From Verrucomicrobia subdivision 3 bacterium UBA693 (GTDB taxonomy: Bacteria; Verrucomicrobiota; Verrucomicrobiia; Limisphaerales; UBA8199), in assembly GCA_002298785.1 (NCBI GenBank), contig DBMR01000042.1, positions 1 through 47,316 of the forward strand: a DNA stretch of 47,316 nt, given 5' to 3'. Under the pieces are notes generated by a model that saw only the letters and a list, made by a program, of their open reading frames with translations, did not search any database and was not told the origin of the DNA. How positions within the stretch are numbered: the first letter of the stretch is position 1; each line of letters starts with the position of its first letter. The translations under genes and the position numbers were made by a program. Of this stretch, positions 28,017 to 37,174 are shown in pieces.

Positions 28017-31000
28017 ATGGCCTCAGTCCACGAACAACTGTCCGACCAATTCTACAAATGGGAATCGCGCGGGCGGGGGTGGCAGGTTTTCCCAGAGCCG
28101 GTGTATCCTGAGCCCCCTTTTAAGCCATTTCTTGGATATCGTCTGTCCGAGGTCCCAGCTATGGACGATGGGCGCCGACCCACGCTCCTGAGTTCCCTAT
28201 TTCGCAAAATCAGCCAGCGACAACCACCGCCGGTTATGGCGGAGCTCGAAGAGGACGAACCGGAACCGCAAATTCTGATCCGCGATTCTTTGGTGGAGCT
28301 CCAGACCTCCCTGCCCGCAAGTCTCAACATCCCCAAGGATGCCTTCGACCAGTTACTCTCGAATCTTTCCTTGTGCCGCGAGCCGATTGCCTTCGAGTTG
28401 CTGGGGCTTTCACAACGAGTCACAGCCCAATTTGCCATTAACCCTGCCGATGCGTCGTTGACACGAAGGCAGTTGCAGGCTTACTTCCCCGAAGCCACGT
28501 TTCAGCCAAGCCAACGCCCGTTGGCTGAAACTTGGGACTCTTGCATCGGCGATCAGATCTTGGCGCTGGAGTTTGGGCTGGAACGTGAATTCATGTTTCC
28601 GCTCGCCAGCGGCAAAATCGATCCCTTCATCGGCATCATTGGCGCCCTGTCAGAATTGCAGCCCGGGGAACTGGGGCTGTTCCAGGTTCTCTTTCAACCG
28701 GTGCAACACGACTGGACGGCGAGCACCGCGCGGGCGGTGACCCATACCGATGGCAAGCCGTTGTTCGTCAATCAGCCGGAACTGGCCGCTGCGGCGAAGG
28801 ATAAGGTTGGGCGTCCGTTGTATGCGGCTGTCGTTCGCATCCTGGTTCGAACGGAAGACTATGAGCGGACGCTTCAAATTGCCAGGGACCTCGCTGGATC
28901 CTTGCGCATCTTCATCCATCCACAGGGCAACGCCCTCATCCCGCTGCCTAATGACGAATATCCTTTTGAGAACCACGTGGCCGATGTACTGACTCGGCAG
29001 TCGCGTCGCTCCGGGATGCTGCTCAATTTGGATGAATTGATCGGCTTTGTGCATTTGCCGTCGAGCGGCGTTCGTTCGCCAATCCTAGAACGTGAGGTCG
29101 GCAAGACCAAAGCCGCGCCCGCCATGGTTAGTCAGCCCCGGGGCCTGTTGCTAGGTGAAAACCAGCATGCCGGAAGATCGATCTCCGTGCGGCTCACGCC
29201 GGAGCAGCGCGTTCGGCACACCCACGTCATTGGCGCCTCTGGCAAAGGCAAATCGACCCTGCTTCTTAATCTCATCCGCCAAGATATTGAAAACGGCGAA
29301 GGTGTTGCGCTCTTGGACCCGCACGGCGATTTGGTGGACAAAATTCTGGAGGTGATTCCGCCGGAGCGGATCGGCGACGTCGTGTTGGTGGATCCTTCCG
29401 ACGAAGCGTATTCAGTTGGATTCAACATTCTATCCGCTCACTCCGATTTGGAAAAAACCCTGCTGGCCTCGGACCTGGTTTCCGTATTCCGGCGGCTCTC
29501 CACCAGTTGGGGCGATCAGATGGGTTCGGTGCTCAACAATGCCATTCTCGTGTTTCTGGAAAGTAAACAGGGTGGGACTCTCTCGGATTTACGCCACTTT
29601 TTGATCGAGCCGGCCTACCGTGCGGAAGTCCTCAAAACCGTCCAGGACCCCGAGCTGCTATATTACTGGCAGAAAGGATTTCCCCAATTGACTGGTAATA
29701 AGTCAGTTGGCCCGGTGCTGACGCGGTTGGAGGCGTTCCTTGCGCCCAAGCCCATCCGTTACATGGTGTCGCAACCGGAGAACCGGCTCGATTTCGCTCA
29801 AATTATGGACCGGGGACAGATTTTTCTGGCCAAGCTATCCCAGGGCATGCTGGGCCGGGAAAACTCTTACCTTTTGGGAACGCTCCTTTTGGCCAAGTTT
29901 CAGCAAATCGCTATGAGCCGTCAGGCCCAACAGGCGGCCGGGCGCAAGGACTTCTGGCTCTACGTTGACGAGTTCCACAATTTCATCACTCCCAGCATGG
30001 CGGAAATCCTTACCGGGGCGCGCAAATACCGGATTGGGCTCACCCTTGCGCATCAGGAATTGCGGCAATTAGAACGGGATTACGAAGTGGCAAGCGCCGT
30101 TTTGTCGAATACCGGAACGCGCATCTGTTTTGGCCTGGGGGACGAGGATGCACGTAAGCTGGCCCCGGGATTCTCTTTCTTCGACGCGAGGGACTTGCAA
30201 AACCTCGATCCCGGTCAAGCCATCGCCCGCGTCGAGCGCAGCGATTCGGATTTCAATCTCACCATTCCACGCCCGGAAGAACCGAGTTCTAAAGAAGCTG
30301 CAACGCGACGAGAGGCAGTCATTGCAGCTTCGAGAGAAAAATACGCCAGCCCGAGATCAGTCGTGGAAGCGGCTTTGCGACGTTCCTGGGAAACTTCGCA
30401 GGTTAAAGAGTTGCCAGCATCGAAACCGGCTGCTGCTGCCCGGCCCACGCCGACTCCTAAGCCGCCCCCAGTTGCGGCCGAGATCGCTCAGAGCCCACAA
30501 CCCCCGGCGTTCACCCCGAGCGAACCGCCTGTCCCTCCCGTTCCGGAAAAGAAGAAGCCAACCGTTCCCGCGGATCTTGGCCGGGGCGGCGCTCAGCATC
30601 AGGCAATTCAACAGCGCATCAAACAAGCGGCGGAAGCGCTGGATTTCCGGGCCATCATTGAACAGCAGATTTTGGATGGGCAGGGCAGTGTTGATCTGTT
30701 GCTGGAACGTGACCACCAAATCATCGCCTGCGAAATCTCGGTCACGAACACAATTGACTACGAAGTAAAGAACGTGGCGAAATGCTTGAAAGCTGGGTTC
30801 GAGCAAATCGTAATGGTTTGCATGGAAACGGAGCGTTTGCAGAAGATCCAATCCGCCGTTTCAGGGAGCTTTGGGTCTGTGCTCGCGTCCAAGATCGCCT
30901 ATTTCAAGCCGGATGAGTTCATTGCCCACCTCCAGGGGATGAAGCCGTCGCGGGCGAAGGAGAATCAATCGCCTGTGATGTCTCACGGCTACAAGGTCAA

Positions 31001-31097
31001 GCGCAAGTTCACCAATAGCGATCCTCATTCGCAAAAAAACCTCGAACGAGAAGCCATTCGCTCCATCGCGGAGGTAATTCGCCGGCGCAGCAAATAG
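28017..31097 (+). CDS. VirD4/HerA-like ATPase with restriction-endonuclease-like C-terminal domain
   Basis: A 1026-residue protein. Residues 1-380 form an N-terminal region with no membrane segment. The motor domain follows: Walker A GASGKGKSTLL (from about 406), LLDPHGDLVDKIL after it, Walker B FWLYVDEFHNF (about 645), then TGARKYRIGLTLAHQELRQL and NTGTRICFGLG, as in the TraG/TraD/TrwB and HerA group that moves DNA. A proline-rich linker covers about 800-855. The last 150 residues resemble PD-(D/E)XK nucleases: GGAQHQAIQQRIKQ helix, GSVDLLLERDHQIIACEIS, then NVAKCLKAGFEQIVMV. The usual lysine of E-x-K is serine here, so catalysis is uncertain. No relaxase or pilus genes lie nearby, so ordinary conjugation is not indicated. 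Coupled to the upstream membrane protein. Confidence 0.85.
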   Translation: MASVHEQLSDQFYKWESRGRGWQVFPEPVYPEPPFKPFLGYRLSEVPAMDDGRRPTLLSSLFRKISQRQPPPVMAELEEDEPEPQILIRDSLVELQTSLPASLNIPKDAFDQLLSNLSLCREPIAFELLGLSQRVTAQFAINPADASLTRRQLQAYFPEATFQPSQRPLAETWDSCIGDQILALEFGLEREFMFPLASGKIDPFIGIIGALSELQPGELGLFQVLFQPVQHDWTASTARAVTHTDGKPLFVNQPELAAAAKDKVGRPLYAAVVRILVRTEDYERTLQIARDLAGSLRIFIHPQGNALIPLPNDEYPFENHVADVLTRQSRRSGMLLNLDELIGFVHLPSSGVRSPILEREVGKTKAAPAMVSQPRGLLLGENQHAGRSISVRLTPEQRVRHTHVIGASGKGKSTLLLNLIRQDIENGEGVALLDPHGDLVDKILEVIPPERIGDVVLVDPSDEAYSVGFNILSAHSDLEKTLLASDLVSVFRRLSTSWGDQMGSVLNNAILVFLESKQGGTLSDLRHFLIEPAYRAEVLKTVQDPELLYYWQKGFPQLTGNKSVGPVLTRLEAFLAPKPIRYMVSQPENRLDFAQIMDRGQIFLAKLSQGMLGRENSYLLGTLLLAKFQQIAMSRQAQQAAGRKDFWLYVDEFHNFITPSMAEILTGARKYRIGLTLAHQELRQLERDYEVASAVLSNTGTRICFGLGDEDARKLAPGFSFFDARDLQNLDPGQAIARVERSDSDFNLTIPRPEEPSSKEAATRREAVIAASREKYASPRSVVEAALRRSWETSQVKELPASKPAAAARPTPTPKPPPVAAEIAQSPQPPAFTPSEPPVPPVPEKKKPTVPADLGRGGAQHQAIQQRIKQAAEALDFRAIIEQQILDGQGSVDLLLERDHQIIACEISVTNTIDYEVKNVAKCLKAGFEQIVMVCMETERLQKIQSAVSGSFGSVLASKIAYFKPDEFIAHLQGMKPSRAKENQSPVMSHGYKVKRKFTNSDPHSQKNLEREAIRSIAEVIRRRSK

Positions 31098-31517
31098 TCT
31101 GCTCCTTGCCCGTCCCACAACCATTCACGAATCGAACGAAACCTGCATCTTGGATTGGCTACGTTCGTGACTATGGCAGTCCCACCAGCGAGCGTTTGAA
31201 GAAACTCGCTACAACTTCCCGCCGCTGCGTATGGGGGTGAATTTGGATCCATTACCCTCCTTCGCGCTTTGGAATAGAGCTGAAGTCACACGTTTTCGTG
31301 AGCGGAAAATAAGAAAGGCAACGAGTTTGAAGTCGTTGCCTTTGTGATTGAAGAATGCCATGAGCGCCTTTTTGAATACGACTTGGCACGAGAATCGCCC
31401 GTGTTCTCACTCCGTGAGGAATACCCCCAGTTTCGTTCCTTCTGCAGCCCTCGATTTGATAGCTACTACCTCTATTTGATCTTCTCGCTACGGGTTCTTG
31501 GATGCGCTGGGCTGCTG
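31098..31517. other. Intergenic region between the convergent ATPase and regulator genes
   Basis: About 420 bases between two genes that end towards each other. No gene is supported. A terminator-like hairpin lies at 31314-31343. Confidence 0.55.
31314..31343 (-). terminator. Likely intrinsic terminator, best oriented for the minus strand
   Basis: AAAGGCAACGA (31314-31324) pairs perfectly with TCGTTGCCTTT (31333-31343) around an eight-base loop. Read on the minus strand, the hairpin is followed by a T-rich run (TTTCTTATTTT), which fits termination of transcripts from the regulator gene at 31518-31766. It may also stop plus-strand transcripts from the ATPase gene. Confidence 0.65.
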
Positions 31518-31766
31518 TCAGTGACCGAGAACCGCTTTCAACCGGTAGATGCATGGCCAGAGTTTTCTGGTTGGTGTTGTCCGACCAGCTTCCCAGTTTT
31601 TGAGGGTTTTTGCGCTCACCCCAAGGTTGGCAGCCATGGTCTCTTGAGTCATGTCCGCTTGTAAACGAAAGTCCACAAGGAACTTGCGAAGTGGCTGACC
31701 GTTGAATTCAAAGGGTGGCGAATCACGCCTTACAGCCTTGAGCACAAGACGGCAAAATGGGCGCAT
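31518..31766 (-). CDS. Small XRE-family helix-turn-helix protein
   Basis: An 82-residue DNA-binding protein. It starts MRPFCRLVLKA, a beginning I associate with a group of small bacterial XRE regulators, and then carries one HTH domain: LRKFLVDFRLQADMTQETMA, NLGVSAKTLKNWEAGRTTP. The recognition helix is the segment AKTLKNWEAG. The ATG at 31766 is chosen because a GGAAGGGG ribosome binding site sits six bases upstream; a TTG two codons earlier is the alternative. It lies downstream of the secreted-protein series on the same strand, 166 bases after the GH114-like gene, but has its own ribosome binding site. Target unknown. Confidence 0.8.
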   Translation of the reverse strand: MRPFCRLVLKAVRRDSPPFEFNGQPLRKFLVDFRLQADMTQETMAANLGVSAKTLKNWEAGRTTPTRKLWPCIYRLKAVLGH

Positions 31767-31932
31767 AAACAACCCCTTCCGCCATTTTGTGCAACGGCAA
31801 CTGGGTCACGGGGCCACCGAAGCTCAGTGCGATCTATTTCTTGCCAAGTGCATTTCCGGCGGTGATTTGTTCCACGACGGACCAGCTCTCTTCAGGCATG
31901 GCAGCAAAGTCCTTACCCCGCGATGCCTTGGA

Positions 31933-34473
31933 TCAACGCTGAATCGCGATGCGCACAAAGCGGACCGGGACGCTGTCGAGCGGTGGGAGCAGCCGCAGCG
32001 TGACCAGCGAAGTGTTGTTCGTGCCGGGCAGGGTATTCGCAATGGTGAAGTTCGCCGGGTTGGAATCCCATGCAGCCAGATCGACGGACACCTGGGGAAC
32101 GTAGTTCACGTCCGCCGGAGGATCGCGCCGAGTAAATTGGATCTGCAGGAAGTTCATGCCATTGGTGCTTTCGACCAACGCCCGCGGCAAGCCTGGATGC
32201 GAGACCTGTCGTGGATTCAGGGCGAAGGCATATTCCACGAGGTTGGCGATCCCGTCCCGGTCGGGATCGGCGGCATCACCGCTGATGGCGGAGTTGGTGA
32301 GCTCGGTGGCGGTGAAATATTGAGCGCGCCAAAGGTCATAGGGTCCGGGAACGGCAAACGTGTACGGGACACCTCCAACCACCAGGGCGGAGCCACGATT
32401 GTCCTGTAAGAGGAAGCGAAGGCTGGCGTTGGTGAAGACGAGGGCGCCGCCTGGGTATTGCGCCTGGCGGGAGATTCGGAGTTCGAAGTTGGTTCCGGCT
32501 CCGGGAGGGCTCAGGAGCCAGCCCAGCGCATTAACGCCCCCCGCATTGAAAGCTCCATTCCGTTCGTCATAGCCGGCGCCGGATTCGATCAGCAATTCGG
32601 AGCCAAGCGCCAATCCGGGCGGATGATAGCCGGTAAGCGGGTTGTCATCCGTATCGACAAAAATGTGTGTGTTGTAATCGGAGAATGGCGTGGCAGCGGT
32701 GTGCAAGGTGAAGCGCAGGTAGAGATAGAGATTATCATTGGCGGCCTGCACGCTGGCAAAGTCCACCGGCGCACCCGTGGGCGGGGCGGAGGCCAGCACA
32801 GGCACTCCGTTCCAATCGGCAGTATCACCGTTTATGCCGAGGTAACGAAACGTCCCGCCCGGAGCCGCACCGCCAGGCATCCCGGCGAGGGTGACGGTAT
32901 TGGTATCCTCATGCGACGGCGTGGCGGAGTCCTCGGCCCGCACGGCGAAGAGGTAACGCACCCCATTGCTCAAGCCGCCGACGGTGAATTCGTAAGGATA
33001 TGAGTCGGGCCCCGAGCCGAGGGCATAATTCTGGGGCATTGCCGGAGCGACATGAGCCAGGCGGGTGGCGGTGGCAAAGTCGAGCGTGGGCAGGGTGGTG
33101 TAGTAAATGTTGTAACGCACTGGCCCGGTCTGGTCGCGGGCGACGTCCCAGCGGAGGGTCATGGAGCTATCTTCGGGGATGGCCTGGCGCACCCCTACCC
33201 GCGCCGGGGGTGGGGTGCTGGAGGTGGCCGCAGTGCTGTCCCATTGGGGTGGCTGGGTGTCCGCGTTGGTGGACAGCCAGAGCAGCGCGTTAGTGTTGAA
33301 GGCGGAATTCAAGCTGGGGTCCGTGCGATACAGGGGCCAGCCTTGCACCCCCATGCTTTCGATGTAGTCCTGGGTGATCGTGGCCGGAGACAAGGGCGGC
33401 GTGCTGTCGTAGCCAAGGCTGACCATTGTGAAGCCATCGGGGCGTCCGGCCTCGGCGTTGAGTTTGGGCGCGTAATCATACCGATTATCCAGAAAAGAGG
33501 CAGCGGGTTGGCCGGAATTGCTGCTATCGGTGTAATAGCTTTCGAACATCACCAGGTTGAGATGGGGCCGCAGATTGTAGGCGAAAGTCTTGAGGTTCGG
33601 ATTATAGAAAAACAGCCCCCGGTTTCCCGCCAGCAATTTGGCCGGGTAGTTGGTGCTAATCCTTTCCACCAGCGAGTACATGCCTGGGGCGGTCCATTCG
33701 AAGGTGGTTCCGCCGAAGCTGTTGGGGGCGGCGACTTCCAGAGTGTCCAGAAACACCCCGTCGCAATCCAGGCCAGTGCCAACGGTGGGGGTTAGAATCT
33801 CGTCGAGCCCTGCGCGTCCGTTGGTGGCGCGGGTCATATTCTTGATGACATTCCACCAGGCCGGCGCGCCGGCGTTCACATAATAACCGCCATAAATGGA
33901 ATTGCGGTCGGGGATGCCGTCCGGGTTGGCTTTGGTGTCCAGGTAATACGAGGCGAAGTTCGTGCCACCGGGGGAGGGGAGGCCGAGGGCGTTGGTGATG
34001 CTGGAGAGAGGGACGGTTTCGGACGCTCTCGGGTCCACGCGCGGCCCCTGGCCGTCGCCCACGAACGGCGCGCCGGGCCGGTCATCCTCACCCGCGGAAA
34101 GATACGCAAAAACGAGGACGTCGTCGGCAGTGCCCAGGAGGTTGTCGGGGCCGCGGCGAATCGTCGCCACCTGGGCGGCGGTGATGTTGCTTTGCGGGTG
34201 CAGGATGACGAGCCGGTAATTGTTGCGGGCGTAAGTGACTTTGGCCGCATCCCAATTCCCGTAGTAGATCAGGTATGGGGTGGCGGTATTCAGGGCGGGG
34301 ATGGGACCCCGCGCGAGGGCGGGGAGAAGCAGGCAGGCCCAAAGCCCACAACCAATCAGCCAATGAATGACGGGCTGCTGCAACCGCGAACGGTGCGACG
34401 ATTCGATTTTAGTTACGACCAAGCTGCCTCCGGAAAGAAAACGATGTCGAACCGGGCGGCGGTGGATCACCAT
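31933..34473 (-). CDS. Secreted GH114-like TIM-barrel protein with FN3 and CBM9-like modules
   Basis: An 846-residue protein with an N-terminal signal peptide (core IGCGLWACLLLPALARG). Residues about 60-400 fit the GH114/TM1410-type barrel: PYLIYYGNWDAAKVTYARNN, VFAYLSAGEDD, and the acidic strand end GLDCDGVFLDTLE, where the catalytic acid is expected. By family, this group acts on galactosaminogalactan-type polysaccharides, but members from bacteria are little studied. An FN3-like domain (430-545) and a CBM9-like module (550-735) follow, then a calcium-binding linker (GDAADPDRDGIANLVEY) and a C-terminal domain ending VRFVRIAIQR. An in-frame TTG at 34422 with GGAGG just upstream would give a shorter, more typical signal peptide and may be the true start. 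The gene starts 25 bases after the upstream gene stops, so they are in one operon. Confidence 0.75.
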   Translation of the reverse strand: MVIHRRPVRHRFLSGGSLVVTKIESSHRSRLQQPVIHWLIGCGLWACLLLPALARGPIPALNTATPYLIYYGNWDAAKVTYARNNYRLVILHPQSNITAAQVATIRRGPDNLLGTADDVLVFAYLSAGEDDRPGAPFVGDGQGPRVDPRASETVPLSSITNALGLPSPGGTNFASYYLDTKANPDGIPDRNSIYGGYYVNAGAPAWWNVIKNMTRATNGRAGLDEILTPTVGTGLDCDGVFLDTLEVAAPNSFGGTTFEWTAPGMYSLVERISTNYPAKLLAGNRGLFFYNPNLKTFAYNLRPHLNLVMFESYYTDSSNSGQPAASFLDNRYDYAPKLNAEAGRPDGFTMVSLGYDSTPPLSPATITQDYIESMGVQGWPLYRTDPSLNSAFNTNALLWLSTNADTQPPQWDSTAATSSTPPPARVGVRQAIPEDSSMTLRWDVARDQTGPVRYNIYYTTLPTLDFATATRLAHVAPAMPQNYALGSGPDSYPYEFTVGGLSNGVRYLFAVRAEDSATPSHEDTNTVTLAGMPGGAAPGGTFRYLGINGDTADWNGVPVLASAPPTGAPVDFASVQAANDNLYLYLRFTLHTAATPFSDYNTHIFVDTDDNPLTGYHPPGLALGSELLIESGAGYDERNGAFNAGGVNALGWLLSPPGAGTNFELRISRQAQYPGGALVFTNASLRFLLQDNRGSALVVGGVPYTFAVPGPYDLWRAQYFTATELTNSAISGDAADPDRDGIANLVEYAFALNPRQVSHPGLPRALVESTNGMNFLQIQFTRRDPPADVNYVPQVSVDLAAWDSNPANFTIANTLPGTNNTSLVTLRLLPPLDSVPVRFVRIAIQR

Positions 34474-34498
34474 CCGCCACCCGGTCTGTCGGCTGATT

Positions 34499-37174
34499 TT
34501 ATTGTGCCAGGCGGAAGAACCGCACCGCGCTGGAGATTGGGATTACATATGGGCTGGTGGCGTTGGGCACGTTGGTCCAGGTGCCGCTGGTGATCGATGC
34601 ATTAGCCTGCAAGGTGGCGGCGAGGTCCCAGGTCAGGGCGGCCTGGCCGCCTGGCAGCCTTTGAATGGCGATCTGACTTAGCGGCAGGGGTGGGACAATC
34701 AGTGCCGGGGTGTTCGTATACGAAATCACGCCGGAAGCCGGCGCGCGATTGCGCGGGATGAATCCCGGGGTCATCCCCTGGAAGACAAAGTTCAACACAT
34801 TGGTGGGAAACACGGGCGAACCATCGGAGTTGAACGTGGCTGCGCGCGCAACTTTGAATTCGAAGTTAGTGCCAGGCGCCGCCGGCAGGGATAGCCAATT
34901 CAGGTTATTGATAGAGCCTTCGTTGAACCCGCCGTTCTTTTGCTGGTAACTGTAGCCGCTCTGCACCAGCAGTTCCGAGCCGATCGTGGCCGGCAGGTAG
35001 CCCGTGTTCACATCGTTGTCCGTGTCAAAGAACATGTTGACGTAGAACGGGAACTGGCCATCGGCGGAAGGAATGTCATGCCACAACGTGGTGCGGAAGT
35101 AATAATTATCGGCATCGTTGCTCACGTAGACTTCCGCAAAGTCGGCGGCACCGTCGGCGTTGGCTGGGCCGGTGTAAGACGGGGCGATGCCCTGCCAATC
35201 GTCGAACGCGCCATCAATCGTGATCACGCGGGTGCCCGATACCGTGGTCCGGATGACATTGCCGAACAGGTCTGATACGCCCTTGATGGTTAGACTATAA
35301 ATGGTGCCAAACGCCAGCGGGGCGCTGGTGGTAAGGGTCACCCGGGTGGCATCCGCCGGAGCGAGGACGGCGCTGGAGATGTTGATACCGCCGCTGAGGG
35401 TGTAGTTTCCGGCGGCATTTGCCGTAGCGGGATTCAGCGGTTCAGAGAAATGCACCACGATCTGGCTGGCGCCAGGTGTGAATTGGGTGACCGTCGGCGG
35501 GACCGCGTCGCGCAGCACTGTTAGGGCGGCGGTGCGGCTGTTAGTCGTACCGGACGGATTGCTGACCATTACCCGGTAGCTGCCGGCATCCGCCATTGTC
35601 AGCCAGGTGACGATGAACGCCGCGTTGGTGGCGTCGGGGATGGGACTCGCGTCTTTAAACCACTGGTAAGACAGCAGCGGGGAACCGGAAACCGTCACAC
35701 TCAGGGTCACCGGTTTACCCTCGACGGCGAAGGTATCCGCCGGTTGCGTCGGGTCAACGAAAGCCACCGGGGTGCTGGTGACGGTTACCGTGGCCGTGCG
35801 TGTGACGTTCGTCGAAAGGGGGTTGCTGGTGCGCAACGCGTATCCGCCTGCGTCATTGGTCAGCACCATGGGGATGGTGAGGGTGGCATCCGTGGCGCCG
35901 GCGAGCGCCGCGCCATTTTTAAGCCATTGATAACTGATCGGGCCGCTGCCGATGACGTCCGCCGTGAGCGTGAGTGATTGACCGGCGACGACGCTCGCAT
36001 CGGCTGGCAGGCTGGGATTCACATCGAGCAGGGCAAATTGCGCCGCAGCGGTGAGCGAAACTCCGAGCACCATGTCCGCCGCGCTCCCGGCCGTCTGGTG
36101 TGTCTCCACTTCCAGGATGTTATCGCCAATCAGGAGCGGCAGTGGCGAAATGCCGAACACCTCCGTTTTGCCAACAGGCGAGGCCACGCCCGTGGCGGGG
36201 GTGGCGAAGGCAATGGCTCCCGAGGGCATGCGAACCCGCCGCATCTCGGTGCCGTTGAGATAATATACCGCGCCGTCGCTCAAGTAGTTGGTCGCCACGA
36301 GGATCACGTTGGCGGTTTCATGATTCCAATTGAAATGGGTGCGGAAGTAGTAGGTGTTGCGCCCCGACGCCAGGACGGTGTTGATGGCCGGGTAAGCTCC
36401 CGGAGTGGTGGTGTAACCGAACAACCCCGGGCCGGGATTCCACCCGGATTGAAAATCATCGTAATCCTGGTTCAGCCAGATTGAGCCCAGGTCGGTGCCG
36501 GCATCATTAACTCGCCAGAAACTGGTGGCGAGATCGAGCAACGGTAGGTTGGTGGTCAACACGCTCGGCGCGGATTCAAAGGTGTAGACGATGCCGCCTG
36601 TGTCCGGAGCCCATTCGGTCGGCGTGAAACTGGCATTATCCGACTCGAACACGAGGGCAATGGTATCGCTGGTGAACACCGGGCTATTGTCCGAGGCGTT
36701 GGTGGCGTGGCGTGAAATGCGGGCTTCAAATTGCGTGCCCGCCCCGGCCGGTGCGGAGGACCAACCGAGGCCATTGATGGCGCCGGCGTTGAACGAGCCA
36801 CTCTTTTCCTGGTACCCGGCACCGCTCTGGATCAGCATTTCAGAACCAACATGTCCGCCGCCGCCCGCGGCAAAGCCCGTCGCCGTGTTGTTATCGGTGT
36901 CAATAAAGATGTTCTGGAGCCACGTAAAAGGATCAGCGGCGGCGTGAATGGTAAATCGAATATAGAGGTAATCTTCGTCGTTGGCGACGTAGATGTCACC
37001 ATAATCCACCACGGATGGGCTGTCGGCCGGGTCGCTGACCGCCAACGGAACCCCTGCCCAATCCCCGAACGCACCATCAATGGTGACGTGTTTAAAAGTT
37101 CCGGCGGAAGCGGTGGTCAAGGCGGCTCCTGCCGAAAGTGCGATCGCCACAAGTTTTAAGGATGCAGATTTCAT
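34499..37174 (-). CDS. Secreted protein with two CBM9-like modules and Ig-like domains
   Basis: An 891-residue secreted protein. The signal peptide MKSASLKLVAIALSAGAALTTASA fixes the start at 37174; the longer frame to 37291 adds unlikely sequence. Approximate order: CBM9-like module (25-205, starting ITDGAFGDW-type IDGAFGDWAGVPL), a galactose-binding-like region (210-385), two Ig-like domains (390-565), a Big/SbsA-type domain (565-655, PPTVTQFTPGASQIVVHFSEPL), a second CBM9-like module (655-830, IDGAFDDWQGIAPSY) and a tail ending AVRFFRLAQ. No catalytic domain was seen, so a binding or surface role is likely. The first and second modules and the one in the next gene share F-I-D-T-D-(N/D)-(N/D), G-S-E-(M/L)-L-(I/V)-(Q/E)-S-G, and a conserved N-G-L-G-W-like stretch. 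Confidence 0.8.
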   Translation of the reverse strand: MKSASLKLVAIALSAGAALTTASAGTFKHVTIDGAFGDWAGVPLAVSDPADSPSVVDYGDIYVANDEDYLYIRFTIHAAADPFTWLQNIFIDTDNNTATGFAAGGGGHVGSEMLIQSGAGYQEKSGSFNAGAINGLGWSSAPAGAGTQFEARISRHATNASDNSPVFTSDTIALVFESDNASFTPTEWAPDTGGIVYTFESAPSVLTTNLPLLDLATSFWRVNDAGTDLGSIWLNQDYDDFQSGWNPGPGLFGYTTTPGAYPAINTVLASGRNTYYFRTHFNWNHETANVILVATNYLSDGAVYYLNGTEMRRVRMPSGAIAFATPATGVASPVGKTEVFGISPLPLLIGDNILEVETHQTAGSAADMVLGVSLTAAAQFALLDVNPSLPADASVVAGQSLTLTADVIGSGPISYQWLKNGAALAGATDATLTIPMVLTNDAGGYALRTSNPLSTNVTRTATVTVTSTPVAFVDPTQPADTFAVEGKPVTLSVTVSGSPLLSYQWFKDASPIPDATNAAFIVTWLTMADAGSYRVMVSNPSGTTNSRTAALTVLRDAVPPTVTQFTPGASQIVVHFSEPLNPATANAAGNYTLSGGINISSAVLAPADATRVTLTTSAPLAFGTIYSLTIKGVSDLFGNVIRTTVSGTRVITIDGAFDDWQGIAPSYTGPANADGAADFAEVYVSNDADNYYFRTTLWHDIPSADGQFPFYVNMFFDTDNDVNTGYLPATIGSELLVQSGYSYQQKNGGFNEGSINNLNWLSLPAAPGTNFEFKVARAATFNSDGSPVFPTNVLNFVFQGMTPGFIPRNRAPASGVISYTNTPALIVPPLPLSQIAIQRLPGGQAALTWDLAATLQANASITSGTWTNVPNATSPYVIPISSAVRFFRLAQ

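Noticed and set aside
32458..33003. Plus-strand open frames over the GH114-like gene, including 33052-33795
   Set aside because: They are antisense shadows of a clear secreted protein; their residue use (R, G, V-rich) is typical of reversed GC-rich codons.
34808..37159. Plus-strand frames over the two-CBM9-module gene
   Set aside because: Antisense to a well-supported signal-peptide protein, with no domain of their own.
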